This document shows positions 10,678 through 22,888 of a stretch of 64,000 nt of DNA, in pieces; within the stretch, counting starts at the first letter, position 1; each line of letters opens with the position of its first letter. Source of the stretch: Aspidapion aeneum (Eukaryota; Arthropoda; Insecta; Coleoptera; Brentidae); contig OY755038.1 in the NCBI GenBank assembly GCA_963576565.1, forward strand, positions 140,794,206-140,858,205, given 5' to 3'. Below the pieces are notes generated by a model. The model worked only from the letters and a program-made list of their open reading frames with translations. It ran no database searches and had not been told where the DNA came from. The translations under genes were made by a program, and so were the position numbers.

Positions 10678-10830
10678 ACAGCAACCAAGAAGTTACACAA
10701 GCAACAAAGAAGTTACACAGCAACCAAGAAGTTACACAAGCAACAAAGAAGTTACACAGCAACCAAGAAGTTACACAGCAACAAAGACGTTAAACAAGCA
10801 ACCAAGAAGCTAGACAGCAACCAACCAAGC
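10678..10830 (+). repeat. short tandem repeat, about 7 units of 20-21 bp
   Basis: The unit is close to AGCAACCAAGAAGTTACACA, alternating CCAAGAAG and ACAAAGAAG versions, with the last units diverging (ACGTTAAACA, GCTAGACA). It lies where the second half of the 5' LTR would be expected. There is no spacer between units, so it is not a CRISPR array. Confidence 0.85.
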
Positions 10831-11137
10831 GTCCTTGCAACCAACGGATACGGAAGGAACACCCAGTGACGCCCCTGATAGCCGAACACGTGGAGACAAA
10901 TGGTCCAGCTAAAGCTTTTGTGAGTAAGACAATTGAATCATTACGTTTTATTTTTTTCAAATAAGTTAATATTTTGAAAAATCTGTTCGATTTTCTAACC
11001 CTGACTTTTACAATTTTAAATTTTTAAGAAAATTTTTCAATTTAAAAGAAGTCAAAAATAAAATTTAGTTTTAAAAAACAAAACCTAAAAAAGTTTTAAT
11101 TTAAGTTTAAAACACAAGAAAACAAAAACCATTCAAA

Positions 11138-11566
11138 ATGACTGAACCTCGTAATAACCAACCAGCAAACGCACCAGCAAACCAACCTATGGTTGATGTT
11201 GAACCTTATCGTATATCGGAAATTTTCTCAATAATCCCTGAATACGATGGTGATCAAATATTTTTAGGAACTTTTATCAATGCTTGCGATTGTGCTTATA
11301 ACATGGCCGTCGGAGATCAACGCGATTTATTGGTTATACACATTAAAAATAAATTAAAAGGAAAAGACGCACAATTAGTTAACTCTCGAAATCCTCCTTC
11401 TTTGATTCAAATTAAACAATTATTAACAACATATTATGGAGATACGCGAGACCTTTCTTCATTAATTCAAGATCTACAAAGACTTAAACAACAAACAAAC
11501 GAATCACCTCTAATTTTTTTTAATAGATTACAAGTCATGAATTCAAAAATGCACGCTTGTATTTAA
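11138..11566 (+). pseudogene. gag, capsid region (gypsy/errantivirus-like)
   Basis: The frame starts with ATG at 11138 after an A-rich leader and runs 142 codons to TAA. After a Pro/Asn-rich N-terminus, the segment FSIIPEYDGDQIFLGTFINA and the block from ESPLIFFNRLQ onward match the capsid region of errantivirus-type gag. The frame ends prematurely. The nucleocapsid continues in another frame at about 11800-12341, so this is the first piece of a broken gag. Confidence 0.75.
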
Positions 11567-11799
11567 AAATCAAATTTAAATATGCTTCAAAAAGATGCAC
11601 AAATCCAAATTATAGATTCTATGGCATTAAATACGCTTTTAACAGGTTTAGAATAGCGCATAGGTCATATTAAGTAAGAATAAGACGCGAACTACTACTT
11701 TCATTTTTTGAAACACAGAACTATAACCCAATGTTTCAAATAATCCCATACAAAATAGACAAAATAATATTCAATCACGAAGAATACCTTCTCAACCAC

Positions 11800-12341
11800 A
11801 AAAATGTTTTAAATGTAATCGTTTAGGTCATCACGCAAGTGAATGCCGTACCTTTGTACAGAGACCCCCGGTCTACATGAATCAAAATCAACAATTTAAC
11901 CAAAATTTTCAGAGACCCAATTTTGTCCAAAATCAAAATCAACCAAGCACATCTAAAAATTTTGTACCACAAAACCAACAAAATAATTTTAGACCATCAG
12001 CAATTCAAAGGAATCCATATTACAATTCCCCACAACATAGAGCACATGTAGTAAACTCTGATAAATATTTTAACAATTTTGACAATTTTGACAATTACGA
12101 TCCTTATGATCCAAATTTTGAAAATTTTCGGTGTGAAAATCAGTTTCATTACGAAAATGAAATCTTTCAACCATCTTATGACTATACTTATTCACAAGAA
12201 TTTTCAAATAATCTTGACGAACAATATTTAAATGACATAAGTCAATATAATTTTAATCAACCCGGAGTATATCAAAATTTTGAAAATCATAATCAATATT
12301 TGCCACCAGACACCCAACATTTTCAAATTGCTTCCAATTAA
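11800..12341 (+). pseudogene. gag nucleocapsid region with one zinc knuckle
   Basis: Codons at 11805-11846 give CFKCNRLGHHASEC, a C-x2-C-x4-H-x4-C zinc knuckle that binds RNA in retroelement gag proteins. The same frame continues through an Asn/Gln/Phe/Tyr-rich tail to 12341 with an ATG at 11877. It is out of frame with the capsid part at 11138-11566, showing a frameshift between them (11570-11800). Confidence 0.75.
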
Positions 12342-12459
12342 AACCATCCACCCCAATCGATTCAAAAACGGAATCCCAATTAGAACAAACTACTACGAAA
12401 ATCCAACACATGTCAATCAATCAAACCCCAGAACAAACATTCGCGTAAATACCAATTTA

Positions 12460-12642
12460 CATAAATTAAACTCGAAAAATCTTTTTTATATTAATGACGC
12501 AACAAATAAATTTAAACTTTTAATTGACACCGACGCAGGAATTTCAGTATTTAAAGAAAAGACAGTCAAAAATTATAATAATAGTCTTGCAGAAAATGTA
12601 ATAGTACAAGGAATAACCGATGAAAAAATTCCAATCACTTAA
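12460..12642 (+). pseudogene. retropepsin-type protease with altered active site
   Basis: The open frame ending at 12642 contains FKLLIDTDAGISVF. The family active site is D-T/S-G; here the codons at 12526-12534 read GAC ACC GAC, so the Gly is Asp. A G-to-A change would explain it. This would disable the protease. The position, between nucleocapsid and RT, fits. The frame then stops with TAA at 12640-12642, and 12643-13124 holds a Gln/Asn/Lys-rich stretch with further stops. Confidence 0.65.
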
Positions 12643-13124
12643 TCAGTTTTAATCCCTTTCGCTAAAGACGATCCACTAAAAGTCTATATTTGTAATTTAG
12701 ACTCGATTTTCTTGAACATTACAATTCGAAACAACTATGCACCAATTTTAAAACAATACCTTTAATTCAAGTAACAGAAAAAACTTTTAAACAAAATCCC
12801 GAAATTATTCAAAATCAAATAAATCAAACCATACCATCAATACCTAAACCAAGATTAATTCAAAATCAAAAAACGCCAACAATACCAAAACCGCGAATAA
12901 ATATAAATCAAAATAATTTTCAAAATCAAATATCTCTAAAACCGCGAACCGAACAAGTTTTTAAATTAAAATCTAATTTAAAAAACACAGATGCAATTTG
13001 AATTAGTCAAGAAATCGAAAAAGTAAGATTACCAAACGCCTTAGTCTACATTAACGAAAATGGTGAATTTTATACATCAGTAATAAATCCCAATGCTATT
13101 CCTAAAACAATAAATTTTAACAAC

Positions 13125-14343
13125 TTGTCTGTCAAACCCATACCAAGTGTTCACAATATTTTGAATTTCAATACCAATGAAGACCAATTCATTGATAAAA
13201 TCGACCTTATTAAAAATCAATTAAGACTGGAACATCTAAATTACGAAGAAAAAGAACTAATTTCAAATCTTTGTTTTGAATTTTCTGAAACCAACAATGC
13301 TCATCCATTTTTTACTAACTCATATCGGTACCGTCAAATACACAAAGAGGAAGTAAAAACACAAATTAATAAAATGCTCGATCAGAAAATAATCCGTCCA
13401 TCAATTTCCCAGTGGTCATCACCTGTTTGGGTAGTCCCAAAAAAATCTTGACGCCTCTAACAAACAAAAATGGAGAGTAGTAATCGATTATAGAAAACTG
13501 AATGAAGTAACAGTTGACGATAAATATCCACTTCCAAATATTTCAGATTTATTAGATCAGTTAGGTAAATGTCAATATTTTACAACACTTGATTTAGCAC
13601 CCGGTTTTCACCAAATTGAAATTGATCAAAAAGATATTTAAAAAACAGCCTTTTCTGTCGAAAATGGACACTACGAATTTGTTCGTATGCCATTTGGTTT
13701 AAATAATTCACCCTCCACATTTCAACGTGTGATGGGTAACATTCTATTAGGCTTTCTAAATGAACGTTGTTTAGTTTATATGGACGACATTATTGTTTAT
13801 TCACCAACAATTCATGAACACATTTCACGTCTTTCCGAAGTTTTCCAAAGATTACGAAAATCAAATTTAAAAATTCAACCTGACAAATGCCAGTTTTTAC
13901 GAAAAGAAGTAGCATACCTCGGACATTTAAATACCGAAAATGGCCTAAAACCAAACCCTGATAAAGTAAAATGTATTCAAAACTTTCCAGATTTAAAAAA
14001 TCCTCGTGACGTAACATCATTTCTCGGACTTGCCGGATATTATCGAAGATTCATACCGAACTTCGCGAAAATCTCAAAACCCTTAACAAAACTTCTTCAA
14101 AAAGTTACAAAATTTATTTTTTCTAACGAATGTAAAGAAGCTTTCGAAACACTTGAAAATGCAATAATTTCTGATCCAATATTAATCTATCCAAATTTCG
14201 AAGAACCCTTCATTTTAACTATAGACGCGAGCGCATTTGCGATAGGAGCCGTACTTTCACAAGGTCCAATTGGTAAAGACCTTCCGATAGCTTTTGCATC
14301 GAGAACCCTTTGTAGTGCAGAAACTAAATACTCCACTATGTAA
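13125..14343 (+). pseudogene. reverse transcriptase and start of RNase H (gypsy)
   Basis: RT begins in the frame 13125-13451 ([14 protein letters not shown]), shifts frame near 13450, then continues [28 protein letters not shown] (motif A) and, after a TAA at 13639-13641, MPFGLNNSPSTFQRVM and VYMDDIIVYS (YMDD at 13777-13788). The connection region GLAGYYRRFIPNFA and the RNase H start FILTIDASAFAIGAVLSQ follow. The frame ends at YSTM then TAA at 14341. Just after, the RNase H pattern resumes in another frame (FTIVTDHRPLTW, about 14378-14413), so roughly 30 bp seem to be missing at this junction. Catalytic Asp residues are kept; the copy is dead through frame damage. Confidence 0.85.
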
Positions 14344-15029
14344 AACACTTCCGACCTTACCTTTTTGGTAGAAAATTCACTATAGTCACCGATCACAGAC
14401 CTCTAACCTGGCTACTTTCAATTAAAGACCCTGGTAGCAGATTAGCACGTTGGCGATTAAAATTGGAAGAATATAGTTTTAAAATCATTCATTAACCCGG
14501 TAAAATCAATAAAAATGCAGGCGCTTTATCGCGGATAAATTTTTTTTTGCAAATAACGAAAATAACGATCAAGAACCAGTTTTAAATGAAGTAGATGATC
14601 AAAAAATTACAGATAAATTTGAACTTTACAAGACGCGATCCCTAATTGATTATTCTAAAATCGAAACCTCGAATGATCAATTATTAGATAAATCAAATAA
14701 ATTAATAGTAACCTTTTTCCGACAAAATAAAATGGAAGATTTACATTTCAAAATCATTGACGATATTTTTGAAGAAGAATTCCACTTTCAAGAATTAAAA
14801 ATTAACATTGTTTCTAGCAAAACAGTTAAAGAACGTAAATATTTTATTATAGCCCTACCATTCGATAATGATGATTGTTCACAACACTTATTTTATTGTC
14901 TTTTTAAAGACCAAAATGAATTTGAAATTAACAAAACATACTGCATCGAAAACAATCTAGATTTACCAACTTTAGAGATGCTATCTTACATCTTTTCTGA
15001 TAAAGACATAAAATTAAAAATTTGCCAAA

Positions 15030-16017
15030 ATGACAACCCCCGACGAAGATGAAATCCCAATAATTTTAGAAAATTATCACTTAGGAAAAAGCAACCTACA
15101 CCGTGGAATAAATGAAACAGTTAGACGCATTAAAGAAAAATATAATTGGCGTGGTTTAACAAAACACGTAGAAGATTTCATTAAAAAATGTGAAACTTGC
15201 CAAAAAGTAAAAATTGTTCGTAAAAATCTAAGCAGACCCTTCGTTGTAACAGAAACACCACGGACCCCTTTTGAACGAATCAATATCGATATTTTCGAAT
15301 ACCCCACTAGAAATTACGCGTTAACAGTACGGGATGAATCACGCAATGAGTGATAAAAAAGCAAGTACAGTAGTTAGTACTATTTTACTATTTTTCCAAC
15401 ATTTCTGTGTACCCTTGCGAATACATTGCGATTATGGCAAAGAATTTGATAATACCCTTTTAAAAGATTTATGTACCCTATACGATGTTAAGTTAACATT
15501 TTCTAGCGTAGCACATCCACAGTCAAACGGTTCACTAGATCGATTTCACGCAACCCTGTGCGAAATGATTAGAATAAATAAACAAGAAAACCCTGAAGAT
15601 CATTGTTTTAGCGTTCTTCCATATGCAGTAATTTGCTATAATAATACAAAAAACAAAACACACGGATTTAGCCCTTACGAACTCGTTTTCGGACATACAT
15701 CAAGTAGACCCCCGGAAAAACTTTATAATCAAGAACAATTGATATCTAAATATGTACGCGATTTAAATAATAGAATGGACTATTTTTACAAACTAGCTAG
15801 AAGTAGAACTGATCAAGCGAAACAAAAATCGAAAGAACGATTCGACGAACACGTACGAAAGAATCTCCCTGAATTTAATGTAGGAGACAAAGTTTGGCTT
15901 AAAGAATCACAAATCAAATCAAAATCAGAAAACTTATTTAATGGTCCTTTTGAAATTTTAGAAATACATCGTAATTCTGCAACACTTAAGAACTCACAAA
16001 CAAATCAATTAAACTAA
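15030..16017 (+). pseudogene. integrase (zinc-binding and catalytic core), frameshifted
   Basis: The first frame (15030-15353) contains the H2C2 zinc-binding region, with LGKSNLHRGINETVRRIKEK leading to CETCQ, then INIDIFEYP with the first catalytic Asp. The second frame (from about 15334 to 16017) contains RIHCDYGKEFDN (second Asp) and AHPQSNGSLDRFHATLCEMI. In the family the residue before Arg in this last block is the catalytic Glu; here it is Asp. A C-terminal segment with VGDKVWLKESQ and NGPFEILEI follows, as in gypsy integrases. The frameshift near 15340 and the Glu-to-Asp change would both impair it. Confidence 0.8.
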
Positions 16018-16045
16018 GTTAATTTTGATAGGTTAAAACCGTGCT

Positions 16046-18202
16046 TTGAATAAAATAAAAATCGTTTATTTTAGATTAATGGGAATAATCTCAATCGTTT
16101 CCATTGAATATTCAACATTACCAATAAATAATACACTAGGACTATTTTATCATGAAGAATCCCTTATCAGAATTTCTAATAATGAATGGACACTTACACC
16201 AGTATTTACTAAGACCTTAAGACTTAGCATTGTAGACCGGATTTAAGTATCAAGTCTATAGACCTAGGATTGTAGGACTTAGCACTTAGCACCCTTTAGT
16301 AAATACTGGTGTTATTATTTACAAAGATCTTTTACCCTTTAAGAAAGCAATTGAGCATAATGACAAAATTTTAGATACCTTTATGGATCACTTTTCAATC
16401 AATAATAATCAAATTGCAAATTTCCAATCGCAAATTAAAACGCATGTTAGCCCTTTTAAACAAATTTTCAATTACGTTAATATTAAATACGAAGAAGTTA
16501 TCTCGGATACAAAACAATAATCATATAGGTAAAAACGTGGAATATTTAATGGCATCGGAACTATTTGGAAATCTATTACAGGGAATTTAGATGCATCAGA
16601 CGGAGAATACTTTAATGATTGTATTAATAAAGTATCGACTGATGAGAAAAATATTGAAAGATTATTGCCAAAAAAAAATTTCAGTAACACCCTCTGTTAT
16701 TAAAAGTTTTAATACGACTTTACAAAAATTACAAATTGATGAAGAAACGTTTAATCACGATATTAAATTAATTCAATATTTAGTTACTTCGATTTCTGAT
16801 AACGCTGCCTCTGCGGGAGCACAAATTAAAGTATTAGATTTATGCGAATCGCTTATGGAATGTTACACCTTTATTAAAGATTCATTAAATGACGCGTTAA
16901 ACCCAGTAACTTTTGCACGTTTAAAAATATTGCATGGTTCAATAATAAATCCATCGGATTTGGTAGATTAATTGAAAAAGATTTCTCATTTATTACAAAA
17001 AAATAATTTGCCTTTACCAATATCACCCTCAACGGTAGCCCAATACATTAATTTAATTGAACTTAGTGCTTTTCAAACTGAATCAAAAATAGTATTTGTT
17101 CTTAAAATACCTCTTATAGACCCTTCGACTTATACTTTTTACAGACTTTACCCAATACCAATATTAGATAATCGAACAGGTCTTCACCATACTATATCAA
17201 CAATCAATAAATTTATTGCGCGTGACGATGATTCAATGTTTTTCGTCACCTTTCACAACGTGGACCATTGCAAGATTATCGAAAGAAGAACGAAGCTCTG
17301 TTCCAAAGTACTTCGGTATCTCATCGACAGTGATGCTATTTGTGAAGCTCAACTATTGAAACAACAAACTCAGCTGCCGAAAACATGTCAACCAACCATT
17401 TTTTATGCACTAGGCTACAATGTTCGACCACTAGAAGAAAATCACTGGCTAGTTACTACATCAGAACCAGTACCTACCAATATTAAATGCAAGGATGAAG
17501 AAATCATTACGAAATCAATTGAAACCAATAGTTTAATTCGTTTTAAATCAACATGCAATGCTTTTATTGGAAGTCATCATAACCAGTACCTACCAATATT
17601 AAATGCAAGAATCAAGATATCATTACGAAATTATTTGAAACCAATAGTATAATTCGTTTCAAATCAACATGCAATGCTTTTATTGGAAGTACGAGGATTC
17701 ATTCTGAAGCGTACTTCAAGAAAGTACCTTCAAATAAATAAATTCACCAATAATCAATATTCCATATACTTGTTGTAAAGATATGGCTGAAATCCCCAAA
17801 ATTCAAGGCCTAAAACCACTAAAGTTAAGCAAAATAAACGTCGAAGATCTGAATATTGCACAACATAATCTCAACCAATATTCAGAAGAATGAGATAAAA
17901 TGATCAATCAACCATTCATTCAAAAACACATTGATTGGTTTACTACCATTACAATAACATTGATAGTACTACTAGTATTTCTTTACATTATTAACAAATG
18001 TCAAAGACACCGAAGAACAAGAAATGGTAATAATACTAATAACGATAATGATAATGGTAATGACTTTCCACCATTTCCAAAACCTAATCTGCAAAGAATT
18101 AGGAATTTATCGAATATCTTACCAAGAAGAAGACCAAGCATACACATCGAAGATCAAATCGAAGAAGAAATCGAACCCAATGCAAAATTAATGATCAATT
18201 AA
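16046..18202 (+). pseudogene. env-like third gene, broken (errantivirus-like glycoprotein)
   Basis: Four frames follow integrase in the same direction: 16046-16246, 16591-16971, 16972-17652 and 17900-18202. The last has a single strongly hydrophobic stretch of about 20 residues (ITITLIVLLVFLYII, near 17945-17990) followed by a short basic tail, as in a type I membrane glycoprotein. Position and topology fit the env gene of errantiviruses; sequence alone does not identify which env family. Damage includes a 17-bp inverted pair at 16196-16212/16296-16312, a stop at 16244-16246, a 116-bp tandem duplication (17466-17574 and 17582-17690) and further frameshifts. It cannot make a whole protein. Confidence 0.6.
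17466..17690 (+). repeat. 116-bp tandem duplication in env-like region
   Basis: ACCAGTACCTACCAATATTA starts at 17466 and again at 17582; both copies run to CTTTTATTGGAAGT (ends 17574 and 17690). The copies differ at about a dozen positions, so the duplication is not very recent. Confidence 0.85.
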
Positions 18203-18256
18203 TCATTTTAATAAAAGTTGCCGTATAACGCCAACTTTTTCAAAAAAGAGGGGAGC

Positions 18257-18698
18257 TGTTATATGAAAATATCCTGCCTACACTTAGAAGAAACCAGAAC
18301 CTTCTATGAAACCCGAGAACCTTCCAGATAAGAGGCTTATTCTGCTGACTTGCGTTTCCCATGAAATAAACAACACGTGCATTCAAGCCGAATCAGCACT
18401 TTATTTCTCAGAACCTTTCAAGATAAGAAGACCATTTTGCTGACTTGCGTATAAACAACACGTGCATTCCTGCCGAATTGCACTTTAGTTCTAAGAAGTT
18501 TAAATCTAGAATATTAAGGAATTATTCCATTGCTTAATCAGCACTTTTTCTTTATATAAACTAAAATCATTGTAATGTTAAGTCATTCTCTGAGAATCGT
18601 TCTTAAGTACACGTCCAATTATAACGTTTAAGTCCTATATTGTATTTAATCAAAATAAAGGTTTTTAAAAAGTTAAAAGTAAACTTTAAAGTATAACA
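18257..18698 (+). repeat. 3' LTR, 442 bp
   Basis: A purine run (AAAAAAGAGGGGAGC, 18242-18256) acts as the polypurine tract; the LTR begins TGTTATATGAAAATATCCTG and ends ATAACA at 18698. A TATATAAA box lies near 18553 and an AATAAA signal near 18654. Its first roughly 290 bp match the 5' LTR; the rest has no partner in the window. No reliable target duplication was found because both flanks are TA-rich. Confidence 0.8.
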
Positions 18699-19030
18699 TT
18701 TATATATATATATATATATAGATATCCGCTGATCGTTGTGACATCCTGGCGTAAAATTTTAGATACCTTGTGACATCCTTCGACGTCGTGACATCCAAAT
18801 TCGGATGTCACAACGTTTTTTACTGTTTTTGGTACAGTCCTGATTGGGAGGGTTCGAGTGTACCAAAATTAAATGGATGTCATAGCATACCAGGTGTATG
18901 ATGAAGAATACAGAAAATTTTTTTAAAAATTTTGAGACCATAATTTCCGTGTATATTGGCCCGAGTATATTCAAGAATGGATCTAATTGAGATTCATCAC
19001 TCTGTGGCATCCAATGTATATTTTCATCTT
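18699..19030. repeat. TA microsatellite and GTGACATCC motif cluster
   Basis: After a (TA)n run (18699-18720), GTGACATCC occurs at 18738-18746, 18770-18778 and 18788-18796, then inverted (GGATGTCAC) at 18803-18811. The same 9-mer clusters at 29141-29198 and 58949-59253. Such subterminal motif clusters are typical of DNA-transposon ends. Confidence 0.6.
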
Positions 19031-20371
19031 AATTGCACGCACTTGTAACATTTGAACAATTTTGTTAATTAAATTTGGTTTATTTCTTATTTTGTGGCGG
19101 CTGTTGCTATGTGGTCCACCGATTTACTTGACTTGCATCTTTGTAAAAATATTTAATAAAGGATAGCATAATAAATAATGTTAGCTAGCTTACTGAGAAC
19201 ATAAATATAAAATATAAATAAATATTTCTTCATGTACCTCAGAGCAAAAATAAATTAACTAACAAACTTGGATAGATACTTGATATTATTTGTGAATTGC
19301 TATCTCCACCATTCTTTTTACGACGTAGTTAAAGTCAACTATGTAAAAAGAGCGCTAAATTTTAATCTAGCTACGTCAAAACGTACTGATTTATAATAGT
19401 ATTTTTTTAACTCCACTCAGTGATTTTTTAGCAAAAAAAATCTGCTGAATTAAATTAGAATTCTTATAAATCAATCAATACATATATAAAGGAAAAGGAT
19501 TGTTTTTTGTTACCGCTAATCTCAGAAACTGCTTAACCGATTTTATTAAAATTTGAAATAGGTACATGTTCCATAAGTATTTCTGTCTGGTTAAGGCATA
19601 TTTTTTACGCTACGACTCGTTCAAGTCAGGCTAACTGACGAAGCCAGTTATTACTTGGCTAGTTATTTATAAAATAGCTTTTAATTTTGGTATGTTTGCT
19701 TAAATGTATTTTAAGTGTGTTATGGCTTTTAAAAAACAAAAAAATATTTAAAGTAAAGAAAAATTATGAACGCTAACGAAAATAAAGATATGTAGGTATT
19801 AAATATCTAAAAGAATGTCACATGGCGAGCTTTTAGGCATTGACATAAAATTTATTTTGAATTAAATTAAATAAATATTACACAATTTTTCAAAAAATCG
19901 TTCAAAATGTTTTGGATGGTGTCAAAGACCGACGGTTGAGTGACAAGAGGAAAAAAAACCCAAAAGAAAAGGTTTGAGTTTCTTTATATTATTGTTATTA
20001 TATTTAAAATATTTAAAAAAAAAGCAGGCAATTTTTTAAAAGATTAAAAATTTCCATTGCCTACAGCTTGTAGGCTCAAAAAAATTTACAGCACCATGTA
20101 AGAACCGAATTGAACCGAAAACAAATGAAGTACTTTTAGTAAAAATAGAAAATAATTTTTGCAAGGTAATAAATTGCTGAAAAATTTACAAAAAACTCGG
20201 CGCAGGCGAAAATTTTTATAATTTTTGAATAAAAATTGTGGCGTAAAAAAACTACTAGAAAATAAAAAAAAACTCGAAAAATTAGGTACTTTTCAAAAAA
20301 AGTTATACTGCATCAAAAATGTAAAAAAATAAATAGTTAAATTAATCAAATAATAAATGTGTTCAAAAATT
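19031..20371. other. no gene; degenerate repeat-like DNA
   Basis: The block at 19495-19670 (for example GCTTAACCGATTTTATTAAAATTTG followed near 19640 by GACGAAGCCAGTTATTACTT, each cited only to show the pattern) resembles the ends of common insect non-autonomous repeats. No open frame was recognised. Confidence 0.3.
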
Positions 20372-20590
20372 TCAGGGAAAAATCATCATATTATCTATCT
20401 CCCCCAATATCTTCCACTCTTCTCTGTCTGTCGCCGTGTTTATCCATCTAGATCCCGCGTGTTTCTTCAAATCGTCCGCCCATCTCATTTGGGGTCTTCC
20501 GTCACTTCTTTTATTTTTCCAAGGTCTCCAGTTTACAATACATTTGTTCCATCGATCGTCCTTCTGTCGACGAGGACAGGTGCCATCCTT
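20372..20590 (-). pseudogene. RTE/craniofacial-development-protein-2-like LINE, C-terminal scrap
   Basis: On the minus strand one frame reads DRWNKCIVNWRPW, then SDGRPQMRWADDLKKHAG, SRWINTATDREEW and KILGE before a stop near 20380. This is the C-terminal tail (R/G-RP-x-x-RW-x-DDL...A-x-DR..W) found after the RT of many insect LINEs annotated as craniofacial-development-protein-2-like. The same tail pattern appears at the end of the LINE at 30524-33390. It is only about 70 residues long, and the plus-strand Jockey-type ORF begins right next to it, so the later LINE landed at or in this scrap. Confidence 0.7.
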
Positions 20591-20610
20591 CTTTATTAAT
20601 TGACTATAAA

Positions 20611-22662
20611 ATGACCGGTGACAAAAAGGTGAGCAAACTCAAAATTAATGACATCTTTTATAATTTCAAGAAATCTGACTTGAGAAATCTATATGCGAGC
20701 TTAGCTGAGATTGACTGGCGTGTTTTGGAAACGGTTGATAACGTCAATGAGGCTGTCGAATTATTTTATTACAAATTATACTCCTGTCTAGACACCCACG
20801 TGCCAAAAACATCTAAGCGGCGTAGAAAATATCCTCCCTGGTTTACTTCCCTCATCATACGGTCGATTAAAGAAAAACATAAATACTTTCAAAAACACAA
20901 AAAAAGTCGCAGCGATAATGATTTACTTAAATTTCGAGAACTTCGTAATAAAATAAAACGCGATACAGAAACATCATACCGCGAGTATTGCGCTAGACTT
21001 GAAGCGAACCTGACAACTCAACCTGGAAATTTCTGGCGCCTAATACAATCATTGCAGTCGAATAATGGTCTGCCGCAGTGCATGACAGATCACAATGAAG
21101 AGAGTACGACGGATCCCCAGCGCATAGCTGATGCATTTGCTGATTACTTTCAGAGTTCATATACACAATCTCAGCAGCGTACCTCAGTACAAAATAATAT
21201 TCCTTCTAACCTTAACTCAAATTTCATTTCACTTAAAAGCTTCAATGAATCTGAGGTATTGCAAGCACTAAAGACCATGAAACCCAAGGCCATTGTCGGT
21301 CCCGACAAAATTCCTGCATTTTTACTGAAAGATTGTGCATACGTCTTTGCTTACCCCTTAACTGTTCTTTTTAACTTATCTTTAAAATTCTGCACATTTC
21401 CTGATACTTGGAAAAATTCTAAAATTATACCTGTCCATAAAAAACAAGAAAAAGATCGTATTGTAAATTATCGGCCAATTACCATAATAAACAATTTTTC
21501 AAAATGTTTTGAACGCGTTCTCCATACATCGCTTTACTTTCCCCTGAGCAATCAAATAGATTCCTGTCAACACGGCTTCATGAAACGCAAATCTACCACA
21601 ACCAATTTAATTACTGTTACACACCTAATAGCTGAATCCTTGGATGCGGGTGCTCAGATTGATGTTATTTACACCGACTTTTCTAAGGCCTTTGACAGAC
21701 TAGACCATAGTATTCTTCTCCGTACACTTGTAACCTTTGGCATCTCTGATGATTTATCTAAGTTTCTTTATTCATACTTAACTGAAAGGCTTCAGTATGT
21801 AGAATGCTATGGACAAACCTCCTCTACGATCAAGGCTACTTCCGGAGTTCCTCAAGGCTCTATACTAGGTCCTCTCTTCTTTATAGCTTTTATAAATAGC
21901 ATAGTTCAGGACATAGAAGTTATTTGCCTATTGTACGCTGATGACTTAAAGCTTATCTGTAGAATAAATAACATTGCTGATTGTGAAAAACTTCAAGCTG
22001 CTCTAAATAAGGTATATACTTGGTGTCTTGATAACTCTCTCCCTCTCAATCCGTCTAAATGCAATGTAGTGTCTTTCACCCTTAGAAAACAGGTAATTCA
22101 ATTCAATTACTCCATTGATACAACCGAAATACCCAGGAGTCTGGAATTTAAAGATCTCGGAGTAACATTCGATAGTGCTCTATCATTTGTTCCCCACATC
22201 CAGGATGTTGTAAAGAAAAGCTACCGAATGCTTGGGTTCATAATACGGAATTCTCAGTACCTAGAAAATATTTCTAGTATAAAATTACTCTATTTTGCTT
22301 ATGTCAGATCTAAATTGGAATACTCGTGCATAGTATGGTCTCCGTATTATGATACTCACGTTAATACTATTGAAAAAATTCAACGTAAGTTTCTGAAGTA
22401 CCTTGTTTTTAAGCTTGATGGTGTGTATCCCGAAATTGGTATTCTGAACCAGGTCCTTTGTGAAAGGTTCAGTATATCTTCATTGGAGGACCGGCGCAAG
22501 TTGGCAGAGTTGCAATTCATTTTCAAATTAATACATAATCAAATCGACTCCCAGGAATTATTGCATAAGATTAATTTTTTAGTACCCAGAACATCAGCAC
22601 GACTACTGTTCCGTTTTATCTTCCTTACCAGCGCACCAATATTTGCAAAAATTCTCCAATAA
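20611..22662 (+). pseudogene. LINE reverse transcriptase (Jockey type), long open frame
   Basis: The frame has 683 codons from ATG 20611, all open. Residues 1-190 are the endonuclease-RT spacer (RRRKYPPWFTSLIIRSIKEK). RT blocks then follow: KAIVGPDKIPAFLLKD, NYRPITIINNFSKCFE, QHGFMKRKSTTTNLI, VIYTDFSKAFDRLDHSILL (motif A), TSGVPQGSILGPLFFIAFIN (motif B) and CLLYADDLKLIC (motif C, both Asp kept). It ends at 22662 through a probable one-base loss in the A run near 22650. In the next frame the expected tail continues with SPIIRACNTCN. The start codon is simply the first ATG after 5' truncation, not a native start. RT core looks intact, but without endonuclease it cannot move itself. Confidence 0.85.
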
Positions 22663-22888
22663 TTCGGGCTTGTAACACGTGCAATCAGGCTTGCGACAGA
22701 TGTGACATATTTAATTGCAGTATCTCTACCTTAAAAAATATACGATTTTCATAATTTTTATTTCTGCTCACTCAGTGTAGATGTAGTAAATTTCTTTTAT
22801 TTTGTACTTCATTTTATCATTAGATTCTGTTCTTGTTAATCACTGTATTCTTCCCCACTTTGTAATTGGGTTAACTCCTGTTAAGTGG

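Larger units (their letters stand above)
10356..18698 (+). mobile_element. gypsy/errantivirus-like LTR retrotransposon with env-like region, decayed
   Basis: Plus-strand order is 5' LTR part, leader with tandem 20-mers, gag (11138-12341), protease (about 12480-12642), RT and RNase H (13125-14480), integrase (15030-16017), env-like frames (16046-18202), a purine-rich tract (18242-18256) and 3' LTR (18257-18698). The length of 8.3 kb and a third gene with a C-terminal membrane segment fit errantivirus-type gypsy elements. Every coding region has at least one frameshift, stop or key substitution. The two LTR regions share only their first roughly 290 bp. Confidence 0.85.

Noticed and set aside
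10678..10830. Regular 20-bp repeats resembling a CRISPR-like array
   Set aside because: Units are contiguous with no unique spacers, and the context is a eukaryotic LTR retrotransposon leader.
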